A stretch of 64,000 bases of DNA from JBGQOG01 sp052113705 (GTDB lineage Bacteria > Pseudomonadota > Alphaproteobacteria > Rhodobacterales > Rhodobacteraceae): NCBI RefSeq assembly GCF_052113705.1, contig NZ_JBGQOG010000012.1, positions 68,652 through 132,651 of the forward strand, read 5' to 3'. Under the pieces are notes generated by a model. It was given only the letters and a program-made list of their open reading frames with translations, did no database searches and was not told the DNA's origin. A program made the translations under genes and the position numbers. Below are positions 1 to 8,204 of the stretch, in pieces (positions within the stretch are counted from its first letter, which is position 1; the number at the start of each line of letters is the position of its first letter).

Positions 1-515
1 CCGTTTCGGGCGTAATTGATGATCGAGACTTCCTGCGCACTCCAGGCGATCTGGTCCGCCGTATAGCCGGTGGTGCCATACATGCCATAGCTCAGATTCA
101 GGATGTTCAGACGCTTTTTGGCGAGTTTGACCGTGGTTCCGGTGTGGAAATCCCGTGCGGTCATCGTTGCCTTTGGCGCAACCATATGCGCCTCCAACGA
201 TGTCCACTGACCATGGCGCAGGTTTTTGAGGCCGAGGCCCAGATTGCCGTAAAAGCGCGAAGAGCTCTTGAAGTCATCGACAACCGTGATGGTGGCGCCT
301 TTGCCTGTGAAGCCCGCCGCCCATGCCCCCGCGATGTCTTCGTGCATCCAGTTGCGCACAGGTTGCGCCGCGGCGACGCGCTGAATGCTTGTGCTCAGGC
401 TGCTTTCAAGATCCACCGCCCCCGCCGCTTCGGCGGTGGTTTGCACTGCCTGCGCCGAAGCTGCAGTGAGCAGACAGGTCAATAGGGCAGCAACGCTCAA
501 AGTGGTGCGGGTCAT
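1..515 (-). CDS. Secreted subtilisin-like (S8) serine peptidase, 3' end outside window
   Basis: The minus-strand frame opens at the ATG at 515, behind a purine-rich ribosome site (GGGAGGGTG, about 519-528), and runs off the window start, leaving about 171 residues. The N-terminus is a typical Sec signal (hydrophobic run ending TAASAQA). It is followed by a subtilase-like opening: the sequence WMHEDIAGAWAAGFTGKGATITVVDDF fits the region around the catalytic Asp, broken here only for description as ITVVDDF. A later RHGQW...MVAPKA stretch fits the catalytic His region, and LNLSYG follows as in S8 enzymes. The Ser region lies outside the window. It lies 35 bases downstream of the barrel-like gene on the same strand, so the two are probably co-transcribed. 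The family call rests on pattern recognition and is moderate. Confidence 0.6.
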   Translation of the reverse strand, partial: MTRTTLSVAALLTCLLTAASAQAVQTTAEAAGAVDLESSLSTSIQRVAAAQPVRNWMHEDIAGAWAAGFTGKGATITVVDDFKSSSRFYGNLGLGLKNLRHGQWTSLEAHMVAPKATMTARDFHTGTTVKLAKKRLNILNLSYGMYGTTGYTADQIAWSAQEVSIINYARN

Positions 516-550
516 GGTTCACCCTCCCTGCAAACATGTACGGATCGTTT

Positions 551-1195
551 TTAGAAGCGCAGCACGTATTTTATGCTCGACGACAGGTAATCGTTCGGAC
601 GCTTGTCTATCAAATACCGGAGCGTATCTTGCGGGGCAAGAAATGACGCGGCTAACCGACAGTTAACGGCGACAATGCCGCCGATGGTGCCATAATCCGC
701 GACGCAGGCCTTTTCACGCAAACGCCCGCCCAGAATCGCTGATCCGCTCCAGGTGATCGTCGAGGATCTTGACGTATTTACCTGATATATAAAGCCTATC
801 TTAAAAGATGGGTCGATGGCGAACCGCCGACCCCAGCTGCCCGTGGACAGCCCCCAGGTTATGGCTAATTCGTTGTTTACCTCTGTCATAAAATCCAGCC
901 GCAGGTTGCGCCATTCGGGCTGATAAAGATCGTGGAAGTTGAAATAATTGCCGTCCGACAGCTCATATCCACCGCGGGACATCTGGCGCAGCGTTGAAAG
1001 TTGGGCCGATTCTTTCGACAGGTTGATCCAATGCGACTGTGCCCAGAATTCACCGGCCTGTGGCGCGGCGGGCCAAAGCCCGAGGAAACCCAGCGTGACA
1101 AGACCGGCCCGCAGCGCCTCAGTCCACAGGGTCTTGCCGCGGGTGCGCCGCTTTGGCAGCTGCGGGGCCCGGCAGGGGGACGCACCGAGGCTCAT
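551..1195 (-). CDS. Outer-membrane beta-barrel-like protein
   Basis: This is a 214-residue protein if started at the ATG at 1195; the open frame extends upstream to 1405 but that part is proline/arginine-rich and has no gene character. The N-terminus has a basic stretch (PKRRTRGK) and a hydrophobic segment (AGLVTLGFLGLWPAAPQA) that looks like a signal peptide cleaved before GEFWAQSHW. The mature part is rich in alternating hydrophobic/polar stretches, as in beta strands, and ends in a terminal Phe (YVLRF), the usual outer-membrane insertion signature. It contains two cysteines (ACVADYG and VNCRL). No family was recognised. It precedes the subtilase-like gene in the same direction, so a secreted protease/barrel pair is possible, but this is inference. 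Confidence 0.55.
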   Translation of the reverse strand: MSLGASPCRAPQLPKRRTRGKTLWTEALRAGLVTLGFLGLWPAAPQAGEFWAQSHWINLSKESAQLSTLRQMSRGGYELSDGNYFNFHDLYQPEWRNLRLDFMTEVNNELAITWGLSTGSWGRRFAIDPSFKIGFIYQVNTSRSSTITWSGSAILGGRLREKACVADYGTIGGIVAVNCRLAASFLAPQDTLRYLIDKRPNDYLSSSIKYVLRF

Positions 1196-1846
1196 CGCGC
1201 CCCGCCGCCTCCGATTGCCAGATTGCGATCCCACACCCCCACACCTTTGATCCTGTTCAGAGCCGACCTGCGGTGAACATAGGGGGTAACCGGTGAAGGC
1301 TTGGTTGATTGCAGCCGCTTTCCCGCGGCGTTCGGGGGGCATGCCGCACCTTTGCCGGGCAGCACTGCGCCTCAGGTCTGCCCAACCGGGCGGCGATCTG
1401 CCCAATTGCGCGGCGTTTCAGGAACGTGGTCCTGCATCCGCGAACCGGGTTGCGGCGTCGCAGAAAAAACCCTCGCCTTCGCGGTCCATCGCCGTCATAT
1501 CAGAAGAAGCAGCGGATTTACCCTCTGCGGGATCCAAGGGGACCCGATGACGGCACGCCAACCGACCGATCCGCACCTAAACCCGAGACCGGGCCGCGCG
1601 ATGCCGATGGGTTTTCGGCGGTCGGCGACTGGCCCGGACATTCAGGGACGCGGCCACCCGATTTGCCCGCCCGGCAGGGCGTTTGCGTGAAAGCGACGAG
1701 GCCCCGGATGCGCGCTGATCTTCGCCCCATCTGCGCTGTTTCGGGCCGCGCACCGGCCGCGCCCGCACGGCGATCTGCCCGCAGGCGGAACAAGAACACC
1801 GGCCCGGTCGTTGCCACTTACCAGTTCACCCAGAAAAGGAGATACG
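1196..1846. other. 650-base region without a convincing gene
   Basis: Several open frames of 60-180 codons cross this stretch, but all are arginine/proline-rich translations typical of GC-rich non-coding frames, and none resembles a family. It separates the divergent barrel-like gene (minus) from the transglutaminase-like gene (plus), so both promoters should lie here. No clear -10/-35 or palindrome was found. Confidence 0.5.
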
Positions 1847-2653
1847 ATGCGGATTAAATTGGGTTGCCGTTTTCGGCTCCAACTGCCACAGCCGACCCCA
1901 CTGATCGCGGTGCTGAATGTGCATTATTCCCGCGCAGGCGATCTGGAGCATCCCGATCATCTGGCCACGAACCCCCGGGTGCCGATGCGCGGCTACCGCG
2001 ACAGTTTCGGCAATTGGTGCACCCGGATGGTGGCGCCGGCGGGTGAATTCATCCTGAGCAGCGACGCGATCATCGCGGATTCCGGGCTGACGGATCCGGT
2101 GCCGCCGACGGGGGGCGAAACCGCCGTTGAGGCACTGCCGGATGAGGCGATCCCGTTTCTGCTGGGCAGCCGCTATTGCGACACCGACATGCTCTCCAAC
2201 GAGGCCTGGCGCCTGTTTCAGGACACGGCACCGGGCGGCGCGCGGGTGCAGGCGATCTGCGACTTCGTGCACAATCACATCAAATTCGGCTATGAGCACG
2301 CGCGCGCCACCCGCAATGCTTCGCAGGCCTATGCCGAGGCAAAAGGCGTCTGCCGGGATTACACGCATCTCGCCATCACTTTCTGCCGCTGCATGAACAT
2401 TCCCGCGCGCTACTGCACCGGCTATCTCGGCGATATCGGGACGCCGAAACCCTGGGCCGCCGGTGATTTCGCCGCCTGGATGGAGGTCTACCTTGACGGC
2501 GCCTGGTGGACATTTGACCCGCGCAACAATGTGCCGCGGATCGGCAGGATTCTGGTGGCCCGGGGACGCGATGCGGCTGATGTGCCGCTGATGATGTCCT
2601 TTGGTGCCAACACCCTGACCGAGTTTGAAGTGTGGACCGACGAAATCGCATGA
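1847..2653 (+). CDS. Transglutaminase-like protein, His position occupied by Ala
   Basis: The 268-residue product belongs to the bacterial transglutaminase-like superfamily (COG1305 type) with an N-terminal domain of about 110 residues and a core domain after it. The ATG at 1847 follows a strong site (AAAAGGAGAT), better than the upstream in-frame ATG at 1811. The Cys motif is clear (AKGVCRDYTH, Cys169), and the C-terminal core has AWMEVYLDGAWWTFDPRNN with the Asp in TFDPRN. Where active transglutaminase/cysteine-protease members read HAW, this one reads AAW, so the His position is Ala209. Some rhizobial and rhodobacterial relatives, as I remember them, also lack His here. The protein has no signal peptide. 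Substrate is unknown and catalytic competence is doubtful. Confidence 0.8.
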   Translation: MRIKLGCRFRLQLPQPTPLIAVLNVHYSRAGDLEHPDHLATNPRVPMRGYRDSFGNWCTRMVAPAGEFILSSDAIIADSGLTDPVPPTGGETAVEALPDEAIPFLLGSRYCDTDMLSNEAWRLFQDTAPGGARVQAICDFVHNHIKFGYEHARATRNASQAYAEAKGVCRDYTHLAITFCRCMNIPARYCTGYLGDIGTPKPWAAGDFAAWMEVYLDGAWWTFDPRNNVPRIGRILVARGRDAADVPLMMSFGANTLTEFEVWTDEIA

Positions 2654-2886
2654 GCCTTGCGCGGTGACACGATCCTGGCCCTTCGGAGGCGGGGACGTGT
2701 CACCGCGACGCGGTCTCAGGCTGTGGCCTCGGCCTTCCGCCGTCCGGCATTCCATCGTCAAAGTGTCACGTCGGTCACAGACATGTCGTCATCATCAATC
2801 TACAACCGATTGCTTTACATAATCATCATTATTGGCATACCTTGCACAAGCCGCTGCAGGACGCTGTGCGCGGGAAATGCCGTTCC

Positions 2887-4290
2887 TCAGGGTAAATCGG
2901 GCCATTCCACCGGCCCACGCAACTGTTCATAGGCCCGAGCCAGCGACATCACCCGGAGGTCGGCAAACCGGGGACCGATGATCTGAAGCCCGATCGGCAT
3001 CCCGCTGCGCGAGAAGCCGCAGTTCAGCGACGCCGCGGGCTGCTCGCCCATGTTCCACGGCACGGTGAAACAAATATGCTCGAACGGCCGCGCCGGGTCA
3101 TTGCTTGGCGAAGGCCAGTCAGCCGGGTAGCTCACATCCGGATTGACCGGTGAGAGGATCGCATCAAACCCCTCGAAGGCTGCGGCGCAGGCGCGGCGCA
3201 TCGCAAAGGTCTGATCGAAGCCCGCCGCCACCTGCTCCGGGCGGGCTTTGGCGCCAGCCCGCGCCCAGTCGAGAATATAGGGCAGAATGCGGGCGCGCTG
3301 CGCATCGCTCACGCCGGACATCAGGCCCCAGAACCGCGCACGCCAGGCAAGATCAAGCCCATCGAGCATCTCACGCGTAAGGACGGGTTTGATCGGCACG
3401 ATCGTCGCGCCCAGTTCGGCAAAGACCGCCGCCGCCTGCGCGACGGCCGCCAGCACTTCGGGGTCCGCCGCGGTGCCGCAACCTGCATCCAGCATCAGAC
3501 CGATCCTCAGGCCCCGCACCCCGGCCATTTCGGCGCCCCCGGGTCCCGTTCCCGCCCAATCCAGCGCTTCATAGGCCAATGCGGTCGCGTCGCGCGCGTC
3601 GGGCCGGGTGATGCAGGCCATCAGCAGCGCCGCATCATCCACCGTGCGCGTCATCGGCCCCGCCACGCGGCCGGTGTAATAGGGATCAATCGGCACCCGC
3701 CCCTGCGAGGGTTTCAGACCAAAAAGGCCGGTCCAGCCCGCCGGAAGCCGGATGGAGCCGCCAATATCCGTACCGATGTGCAGCGGACCATAGCCGCCCG
3801 CCGCCGCCGCAGCCGCCCCGGCCGACGAGCCGCCGGGGTTCTGACTCAGGTTCCACGGGTTGCGGCTCAGCGGGTGAAAGCTCGACAGCCCCGAACTCAG
3901 CATCCCGTAATCCGGACAGGTTGTTTTGGCGAAAATGATCGCGCCATCCTCGCGCAGGCGTGCCGCGGTCGGCGCATCTGCCGCGGCAGGCACCAGCGCC
4001 ACCGCCGCCGTGCCCATCGGCACAGGATCCCCCTTGGTGGCGATCAGCTCCTTGACCGTCACCGGCATGCCGTCCAGCGGCCCCAAGGGCCTGTCCCGCA
4101 TCCAACGGGCTTCGGATGCCTTCGCGGCCTCCATCGCCTCCTCGGGACGATAGGCATAAAGCGCCGAAAGCCGAGGCTCGCGCGCGTCGATCCGGGCCGT
4201 CAGGGCCTGCATATAGTCCACCGGAGACAGCCGCTTTTGCGCAAAGGCGGTCAGGGTCTCGCGCGCCGTGAGGGCCAAAATATCGCTCAT
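2887..4290 (-). CDS. Amidase signature family amidohydrolase
   Basis: A 467-residue amidase-signature enzyme that hydrolyses a carboxamide. The Ser-Ser-Lys triad is intact: Lys80 in PVTVKELIATKG, cis-Ser155 in GGSSAGAAAA and Ser179 in TDIGGSIRLPA, with the 24-residue Ser-Ser spacing normal for the family. The start is taken at the ATG at 4290 (MSDILALTARE), where homology begins; the frame stays open to 4539 but that extension is basic and unlike the family. It faces the transglutaminase-like gene and diverges from the MYG1 gene. The substrate cannot be read from sequence. It is probably not the amidase partner of the nearby lysine monooxygenase, since a nitrilase-type DavA is present. Confidence 0.88.
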   Translation of the reverse strand: MSDILALTARETLTAFAQKRLSPVDYMQALTARIDAREPRLSALYAYRPEEAMEAAKASEARWMRDRPLGPLDGMPVTVKELIATKGDPVPMGTAAVALVPAAADAPTAARLREDGAIIFAKTTCPDYGMLSSGLSSFHPLSRNPWNLSQNPGGSSAGAAAAAAGGYGPLHIGTDIGGSIRLPAGWTGLFGLKPSQGRVPIDPYYTGRVAGPMTRTVDDAALLMACITRPDARDATALAYEALDWAGTGPGGAEMAGVRGLRIGLMLDAGCGTAADPEVLAAVAQAAAVFAELGATIVPIKPVLTREMLDGLDLAWRARFWGLMSGVSDAQRARILPYILDWARAGAKARPEQVAAGFDQTFAMRRACAAAFEGFDAILSPVNPDVSYPADWPSPSNDPARPFEHICFTVPWNMGEQPAASLNCGFSRSGMPIGLQIIGPRFADLRVMSLARAYEQLRGPVEWPDLP

Positions 4291-4671
4291 GCTCAAATCC
4301 CCTGGTTCAATCTTGGCCTGATGCGTGCCGCGCGTGCCGGTCGGCGGGTGATTGCGGCCAGCCGGCACAGGGCCAAAAGCGCGGCCCCGCACGACGATCT
4401 GCGGCTCCACAGTGCCGGTATCATCGCGCGGTGGCCAACGCTTTTTGCGGCACCGATGGCCTCCTGTTTCAAAAGTGACCATGTCCCGCCGCTTGTGCAC
4501 GGGTTTTGCCCGGCGGGCGCAGGGCGCAACCGCCGCCATCCCACGTGTTACTGGCGCGGTTGTGCCGGGAACGGTCTCAACTCGCCTGTTGATCTTTGCA
4601 CCCTGCCCCGTCTATCTGCCCGCATCTCCCCTCCCCGCGGCGCCCGCCGCGCAGTCAAAGGCGTAACCGGC
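4291..4671. other. Divergent intergenic region, no gene seen
   Basis: The 381 bases between the amidase and MYG1 starts hold only low-complexity arginine/proline-rich frames. Promoters for both genes are expected here; no clear operator was found. Confidence 0.45.
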
Positions 4672-5610
4672 ATGACCCCAGAGTATCTCGTCACCCATTC
4701 CGGGGGCTTTCATGCGGATGAAGTGCTCTCGACCGTCATTCTCACGCGGCTCTTCCCGCAGGCACAGATCATCCGCAGCCGCGCGCCGGAATGGATCACC
4801 CCCGCTCAAGACCGCATCATCTATGACGTGGGCGGCGCTTATGACGCCGAGACGCGGATCTTTGACCACCATCAGCGTGGCGCGCCCCTGCGCGAGGATG
4901 GCCAGCCGCTCAGCTCCTTCGGGCTGATCTGGCGGCATTTTGGCCGCGATTATCTGGCGGCCTTTGGCGTGCCCGAAGCGCATATCGAGACGGTGCATGG
5001 CTCGTTTGACGGCGGTTTCGTGCTGCCCGTCGATCTGGTGGACAATGGCGCGCTCAGCCCTTCGGCGGCGGGGCTCCTGTCCGGCATGACGCTGCCCGGC
5101 CTGTTGGAAACCCTGAAACCGGTGTTCGACGACACCGACCCCGAGGCGGAAGACCGTGGCTTTGGCACCGCCGTCACCATCGCGCGCGCCTTTGTCGAGG
5201 CGCGGATCGCCCGCTCTGCCGCCAAGCTGCGCGCCGAAGGCATGGTGCAGGCGGCGATTGCGGCGGCGGGCGACGGCCATGTGCTCGACCTGCCGATGGG
5301 CATGCCCTTCCGCCCGGCGGTGGTCAAAGCGGGCGCCGATCACCTCCTCTTTGTGATCACCCCGCGCGGCAGCGAATGGACTTTGGGCGGCATCCGCCGC
5401 GCAGATGAAGGTTTCGAGCTGCGCGCCGATCTGCCCCGCGCCTGGGCCGGGCTGACCAATGAGGCGCTGGAGGCGGCCTCGGGCGTGAAGGGCGCGAGTT
5501 TTTGCCACAACGGCCGCTTCATCGCCGCCGCCAAAACCCGCGAGGCGATTGTGGCCATGGCGGAAATTGCGGTGCGCGAGGCTTTGGCAGAAGCCGCCGC
5601 CACCGCGTGA
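4672..5610 (+). CDS. MYG1-family (UPF0160) metal-dependent protein
   Basis: The 312-residue product opens with THSGGFHADEVLSTVIL and carries FDHHQRGAP near residue 65. These are the two metal-binding motifs of the MYG1/UPF0160 family, relatives of DHH phosphoesterases. Eukaryotic MYG1 is described as a 3'-5' RNA exonuclease; the bacterial role is not established. The length is normal for the family (about 300). The ATG at 4672 is chosen because the homology starts there; the open frame reaches far upstream but is antisense to the amidase. It lies alone on the plus strand and converges on davB, with a GC hairpin between. Confidence 0.88.
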   Translation: MTPEYLVTHSGGFHADEVLSTVILTRLFPQAQIIRSRAPEWITPAQDRIIYDVGGAYDAETRIFDHHQRGAPLREDGQPLSSFGLIWRHFGRDYLAAFGVPEAHIETVHGSFDGGFVLPVDLVDNGALSPSAAGLLSGMTLPGLLETLKPVFDDTDPEAEDRGFGTAVTIARAFVEARIARSAAKLRAEGMVQAAIAAAGDGHVLDLPMGMPFRPAVVKAGADHLLFVITPRGSEWTLGGIRRADEGFELRADLPRAWAGLTNEALEAASGVKGASFCHNGRFIAAAKTREAIVAMAEIAVREALAEAAATA

Positions 5611-5616
5611 CCTGTC

Positions 5617-5642
5617 GGGCCGGGCGGCAGCGCCCCCGGCCC
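5617..5642. terminator. GC-rich hairpin between MYG1-family gene and davB
   Basis: GGGCCGGG (5617-5624) pairs with CCCGGCCC (5635-5642) in the 39 bases between two convergent stop codons. There is no T-tract on either side, so it may be a pausing or transcript-end structure rather than a strong intrinsic terminator. Confidence 0.4.
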
Positions 5643-5649
5643 GAAACCT

Positions 5650-7293
5650 TCAATCCAGCGCAGCAGGGCCGATGCTGGGGTAGAGATCGCCCGGCCCGGG
5701 GTTTTCCGGGGCCGAGGTGCCGCCGAGGTGGTTCACGATCCCCCAAACCGCGTTCAGCGCGGTCTGCACCGCCCCCTCGACCCAGGCCGGGGTCCAGCTG
5801 ATCCCATCCCCCGCGAGGAAAATCCCCCGCTCGCGCGCGGGCATCTCGCTTTGCATGAAATGCCCGTACATCCGGTGGTTATAGCGGTAATGCCCCGGCA
5901 GCGCGCCTTTGAACGCGCCGAGGAAATTCTGATCGGTCTCCCAGCTCACACAGATCGGATTGCCGCGGATATGGCTTGCCACATCCACCGTCGGATAGAT
6001 CTTGGCCAAAGCCGAGAGTGCCAGCTCCACCCGCTTTTCCGCGTCATGCGGCAGCACTTTCAGCGCATCGGTCATCCAGGAATAGGAGAGACAGATCACC
6101 GCCGGACGCTCGGGGCCATTGTCAAAGAAATAGGTGCCGCGGGTGATCCGGTCGGTCAGCGTCATCGACATCAGCGGGCGGCCCGTCTCGGTGTCAATGT
6201 CATTCCAGAAGGGCCGGTCCACCATCACAAAGGTTTTCGCCGCCTGCATATAGCGGGTGCGGTCCAGCGCCATCCACAGCTTTTGGTCGAACAGATCCTC
6301 GTCGGTGTTGATCGAGGTGGTCAAGAGATGGCTCTGACAGGTGACGAGCACCGCCTGATAAAGATCGCTGCGCCCCCAACGGTCGGTCACCCGGATCAGC
6401 CCGGTTTCCGCGTCGCGCGCAATCGCCACCGCCCGCCCCCGCGTCGCCCCGTCATTGAGCTTGGCGAGCGAAGTGCCCTCGGGCCAATGCGCGCAGGGCG
6501 CGGCCAGCCGCCAGAGCCGGTGCAGAACATTCTCGACCCCGCCCTTGATATAGCATTGTGCATCATCAAGGCCGCAGAGGTTGACCCGTAAGATTTCCAG
6601 CATCGAATTGGGGAAATCGCTGTCCCAGCCGCCGGTGCCAAAGCCCACCTGACCAAACACCTCGCGGTGGCGGAAGCTGAGCGCGCGGAACGCCTCGGAC
6701 GCGGTGATGAAATCGTAAAACGTCCGCTCATCCCAGGCGGCCAACAGGGGGTCCCAGAGTTCCTTGACCCGCGCCGCATCGCGCGCCTTCATCGCCGCCT
6801 GCAACTCGCTGAATTGCGCCCCCTCCTCCAGCGCGGCGGCATAGGCCTCGGCCACCTCGCGGTACAGGTCGGGCAGATCGGCCAGCGTGCGGGCAAAGAG
6901 CGTTTCGCCTTCCAGATCGATGACGGTCGAACCTGCGGCGGGGGTCAGCGGATTGGGAAAGGGCTCCGCCTCACAGCCCACCAGATCGACGTAATGGTAA
7001 AACCCCCGCGACGAGACCGGGAAGCGCATACCGCCAAGCTCGGCGATCACATCCTCGGTCCCCTCGAAGGTCTCCGAGCGCAGACGGCCGCCGAATTTGC
7101 CGGATTCATAGAGGATCGGCCGCAGGCCCAGCTTCATCAGCTCATGCCCGGCAACCACCCCCGCCGCCCCGGCGCCGATGATGGCCACTTCCGCCCCCTG
7201 TTGCGCGGCGGGCAGCCTGCCCAGACCCGCCGGATGGCGCAGCCAATCCTCATAAGCAAAGGGAAAATCGGGGCCAAAGGCAGAGAGCTGCAT
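5650..7293 (-). CDS. davB: L-lysine 2-monooxygenase (DavB-type flavin amine oxidase)
   Basis: A 547-residue flavoprotein that oxidatively decarboxylates L-lysine to 5-aminovaleramide. It starts at the ATG at 7293 (MQLSAFGPDFPFAYEDW). FAD-binding GxGxxG lies at residues 36-45 (VAIIGAGAAG), followed by the GG-motif region FGGRLRSE. Long stretches match the Pseudomonas DavB pattern as I know it: ELGGMRFPVSS, FGTGGWDSDFPNSMLEI, MALDRTRYMQ, and DGISWTPAWVEGAVQT near the C-terminus. Tryptophan 2-monooxygenase is the main alternative, but the divergently placed davA-type nitrilase 106 bases away favours lysine. It converges on the MYG1-family gene. Confidence 0.88.
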   Translation of the reverse strand: MQLSAFGPDFPFAYEDWLRHPAGLGRLPAAQQGAEVAIIGAGAAGVVAGHELMKLGLRPILYESGKFGGRLRSETFEGTEDVIAELGGMRFPVSSRGFYHYVDLVGCEAEPFPNPLTPAAGSTVIDLEGETLFARTLADLPDLYREVAEAYAAALEEGAQFSELQAAMKARDAARVKELWDPLLAAWDERTFYDFITASEAFRALSFRHREVFGQVGFGTGGWDSDFPNSMLEILRVNLCGLDDAQCYIKGGVENVLHRLWRLAAPCAHWPEGTSLAKLNDGATRGRAVAIARDAETGLIRVTDRWGRSDLYQAVLVTCQSHLLTTSINTDEDLFDQKLWMALDRTRYMQAAKTFVMVDRPFWNDIDTETGRPLMSMTLTDRITRGTYFFDNGPERPAVICLSYSWMTDALKVLPHDAEKRVELALSALAKIYPTVDVASHIRGNPICVSWETDQNFLGAFKGALPGHYRYNHRMYGHFMQSEMPARERGIFLAGDGISWTPAWVEGAVQTALNAVWGIVNHLGGTSAPENPGPGDLYPSIGPAALD

Positions 7294-7399
7294 CGGGGTC
7301 GTACTCCAAAATTCACAGGCGCCACAGCGCCGCTTTCCGGGTTGGACCGGAGGCCGCCGCGTGGCATGGTCGGGCCTCGGGCCCAGGGGGAACTCAATC

Positions 7400-8173
7400 G
7401 TGAAACTCGCGCTGTCGCAAGCACTCCCGGTCGATGGACGGATTGATGCCGCCTTTGACCGGATCGAACAAGCCCTGACTGCCGCCGCCGCCGCCGGCGC
7501 GCGTCTGCTGGTGGTGCCGGAACTGTTCCTGCCGGGGTACAACCGCCCCGATCTGCATGCCACCCTGGCGCAGCCGCGCGATGGGGAATGGCTGCAGCGC
7601 CTGCAGGCGATGACGCAGAACATTGGCTGCGGTCTGGTCTTTGGCTGGGCGGAACGGGCCGACGGCAAAGTCTATAACGTCGCCAGTGCCTTGGGGCCGG
7701 ATGGCCGGTTTCTGGCGCACTACCGCAAGATCCAGCTTTTTGGCGCGATGGAGCGCGAGAGTTTCGCGCGGGGCACCGAAGCGCCACCGGTCTTTGACCT
7801 CGATGGCCGCCGCTTTGGCCTGCTCATCTGCTATGACGTGGAATTTCCCGGCCATGTTGCCGCTCTGGCCGCGCGTGGGGCAGAGATTTTGCTGGTGCCG
7901 ACCGCCAATCCGCTGGGCTATGAGCATGTGCAGCGCGCCCTGATCCCCGCGCGCGCGCATGAAAGCCGCCTGATCATCGCCTATGCCAATTACACCGGCA
8001 GCGAGGCGGGGCTGACCTTTGGCGGCCGCTCGCTGATCGTGGGTCCGGATGCAGAACCCTTGGCGCAGGCGGGGCTGGCGGAAGCCCTCATGATCGTTGA
8101 TCTACCGCCGCTTGGCGCTTGGCCGGACACAGCCCATTCGGCGCAGGCGGCAGAATATCTGCCGACCCGCTGA
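7400..8173 (+). CDS. davA: 5-aminovaleramidase (DavA-type nitrilase-superfamily amidase)
   Basis: A 257-residue carbon-nitrogen hydrolase expected to turn 5-aminovaleramide, the DavB product, into 5-aminovalerate. The catalytic triad is visible: Glu41 (VVPELFLPGY), Lys110 (YRKIQLFG) and Cys144 (LICYDVEFPG). The best start is the GTG at 7400, nine bases after GGGGGA. An in-frame ATG at 7361 adds 13 residues (AWSGLGPRGNSI) that do not fit the family. The length matches known DavA (about 264). It is divergent from davB rather than downstream of it, so the two genes share the 7294-7399 intergenic region. It ends in a hairpin facing puuB. Confidence 0.85.
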   Translation: MKLALSQALPVDGRIDAAFDRIEQALTAAAAAGARLLVVPELFLPGYNRPDLHATLAQPRDGEWLQRLQAMTQNIGCGLVFGWAERADGKVYNVASALGPDGRFLAHYRKIQLFGAMERESFARGTEAPPVFDLDGRRFGLLICYDVEFPGHVAALAARGAEILLVPTANPLGYEHVQRALIPARAHESRLIIAYANYTGSEAGLTFGGRSLIVGPDAEPLAQAGLAEALMIVDLPPLGAWPDTAHSAQAAEYLPTR

Positions 8174-8179
8174 GGGGGA

Positions 8180-8197
8180 GCAGGGGCACACCCCTGC
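8180..8197. terminator. Hairpin between convergent davA and puuB
   Basis: A perfect 7-bp stem, GCAGGGG and CCCCTGC around a CACA loop, sits in the 31 bases between the davA and puuB stop codons. It lacks a T-run and could serve both directions. Confidence 0.5.
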
Positions 8198-8204
8198 AGA
8201 CCGG

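Noticed and set aside
1301..1857. Overlapping plus-strand frames of 85-182 codons in the first large gap
   Set aside because: All are Arg/Pro-rich with no ribosome site and no recognised family; three frames open at once is typical of GC-rich non-coding DNA.
3778..4671. N-terminal extension of the MYG1-family gene by nearly 300 codons
   Set aside because: The frame is open but antisense to the amidase and low in complexity; family homology begins exactly at the ATG at 4672.
2887..7293. Auxin route: amidase as IaaH with davB as tryptophan 2-monooxygenase
   Set aside because: The flavoenzyme's motifs match lysine 2-monooxygenase, and a davA-type nitrilase is divergent from it. The amidase is separated by the MYG1-family gene.
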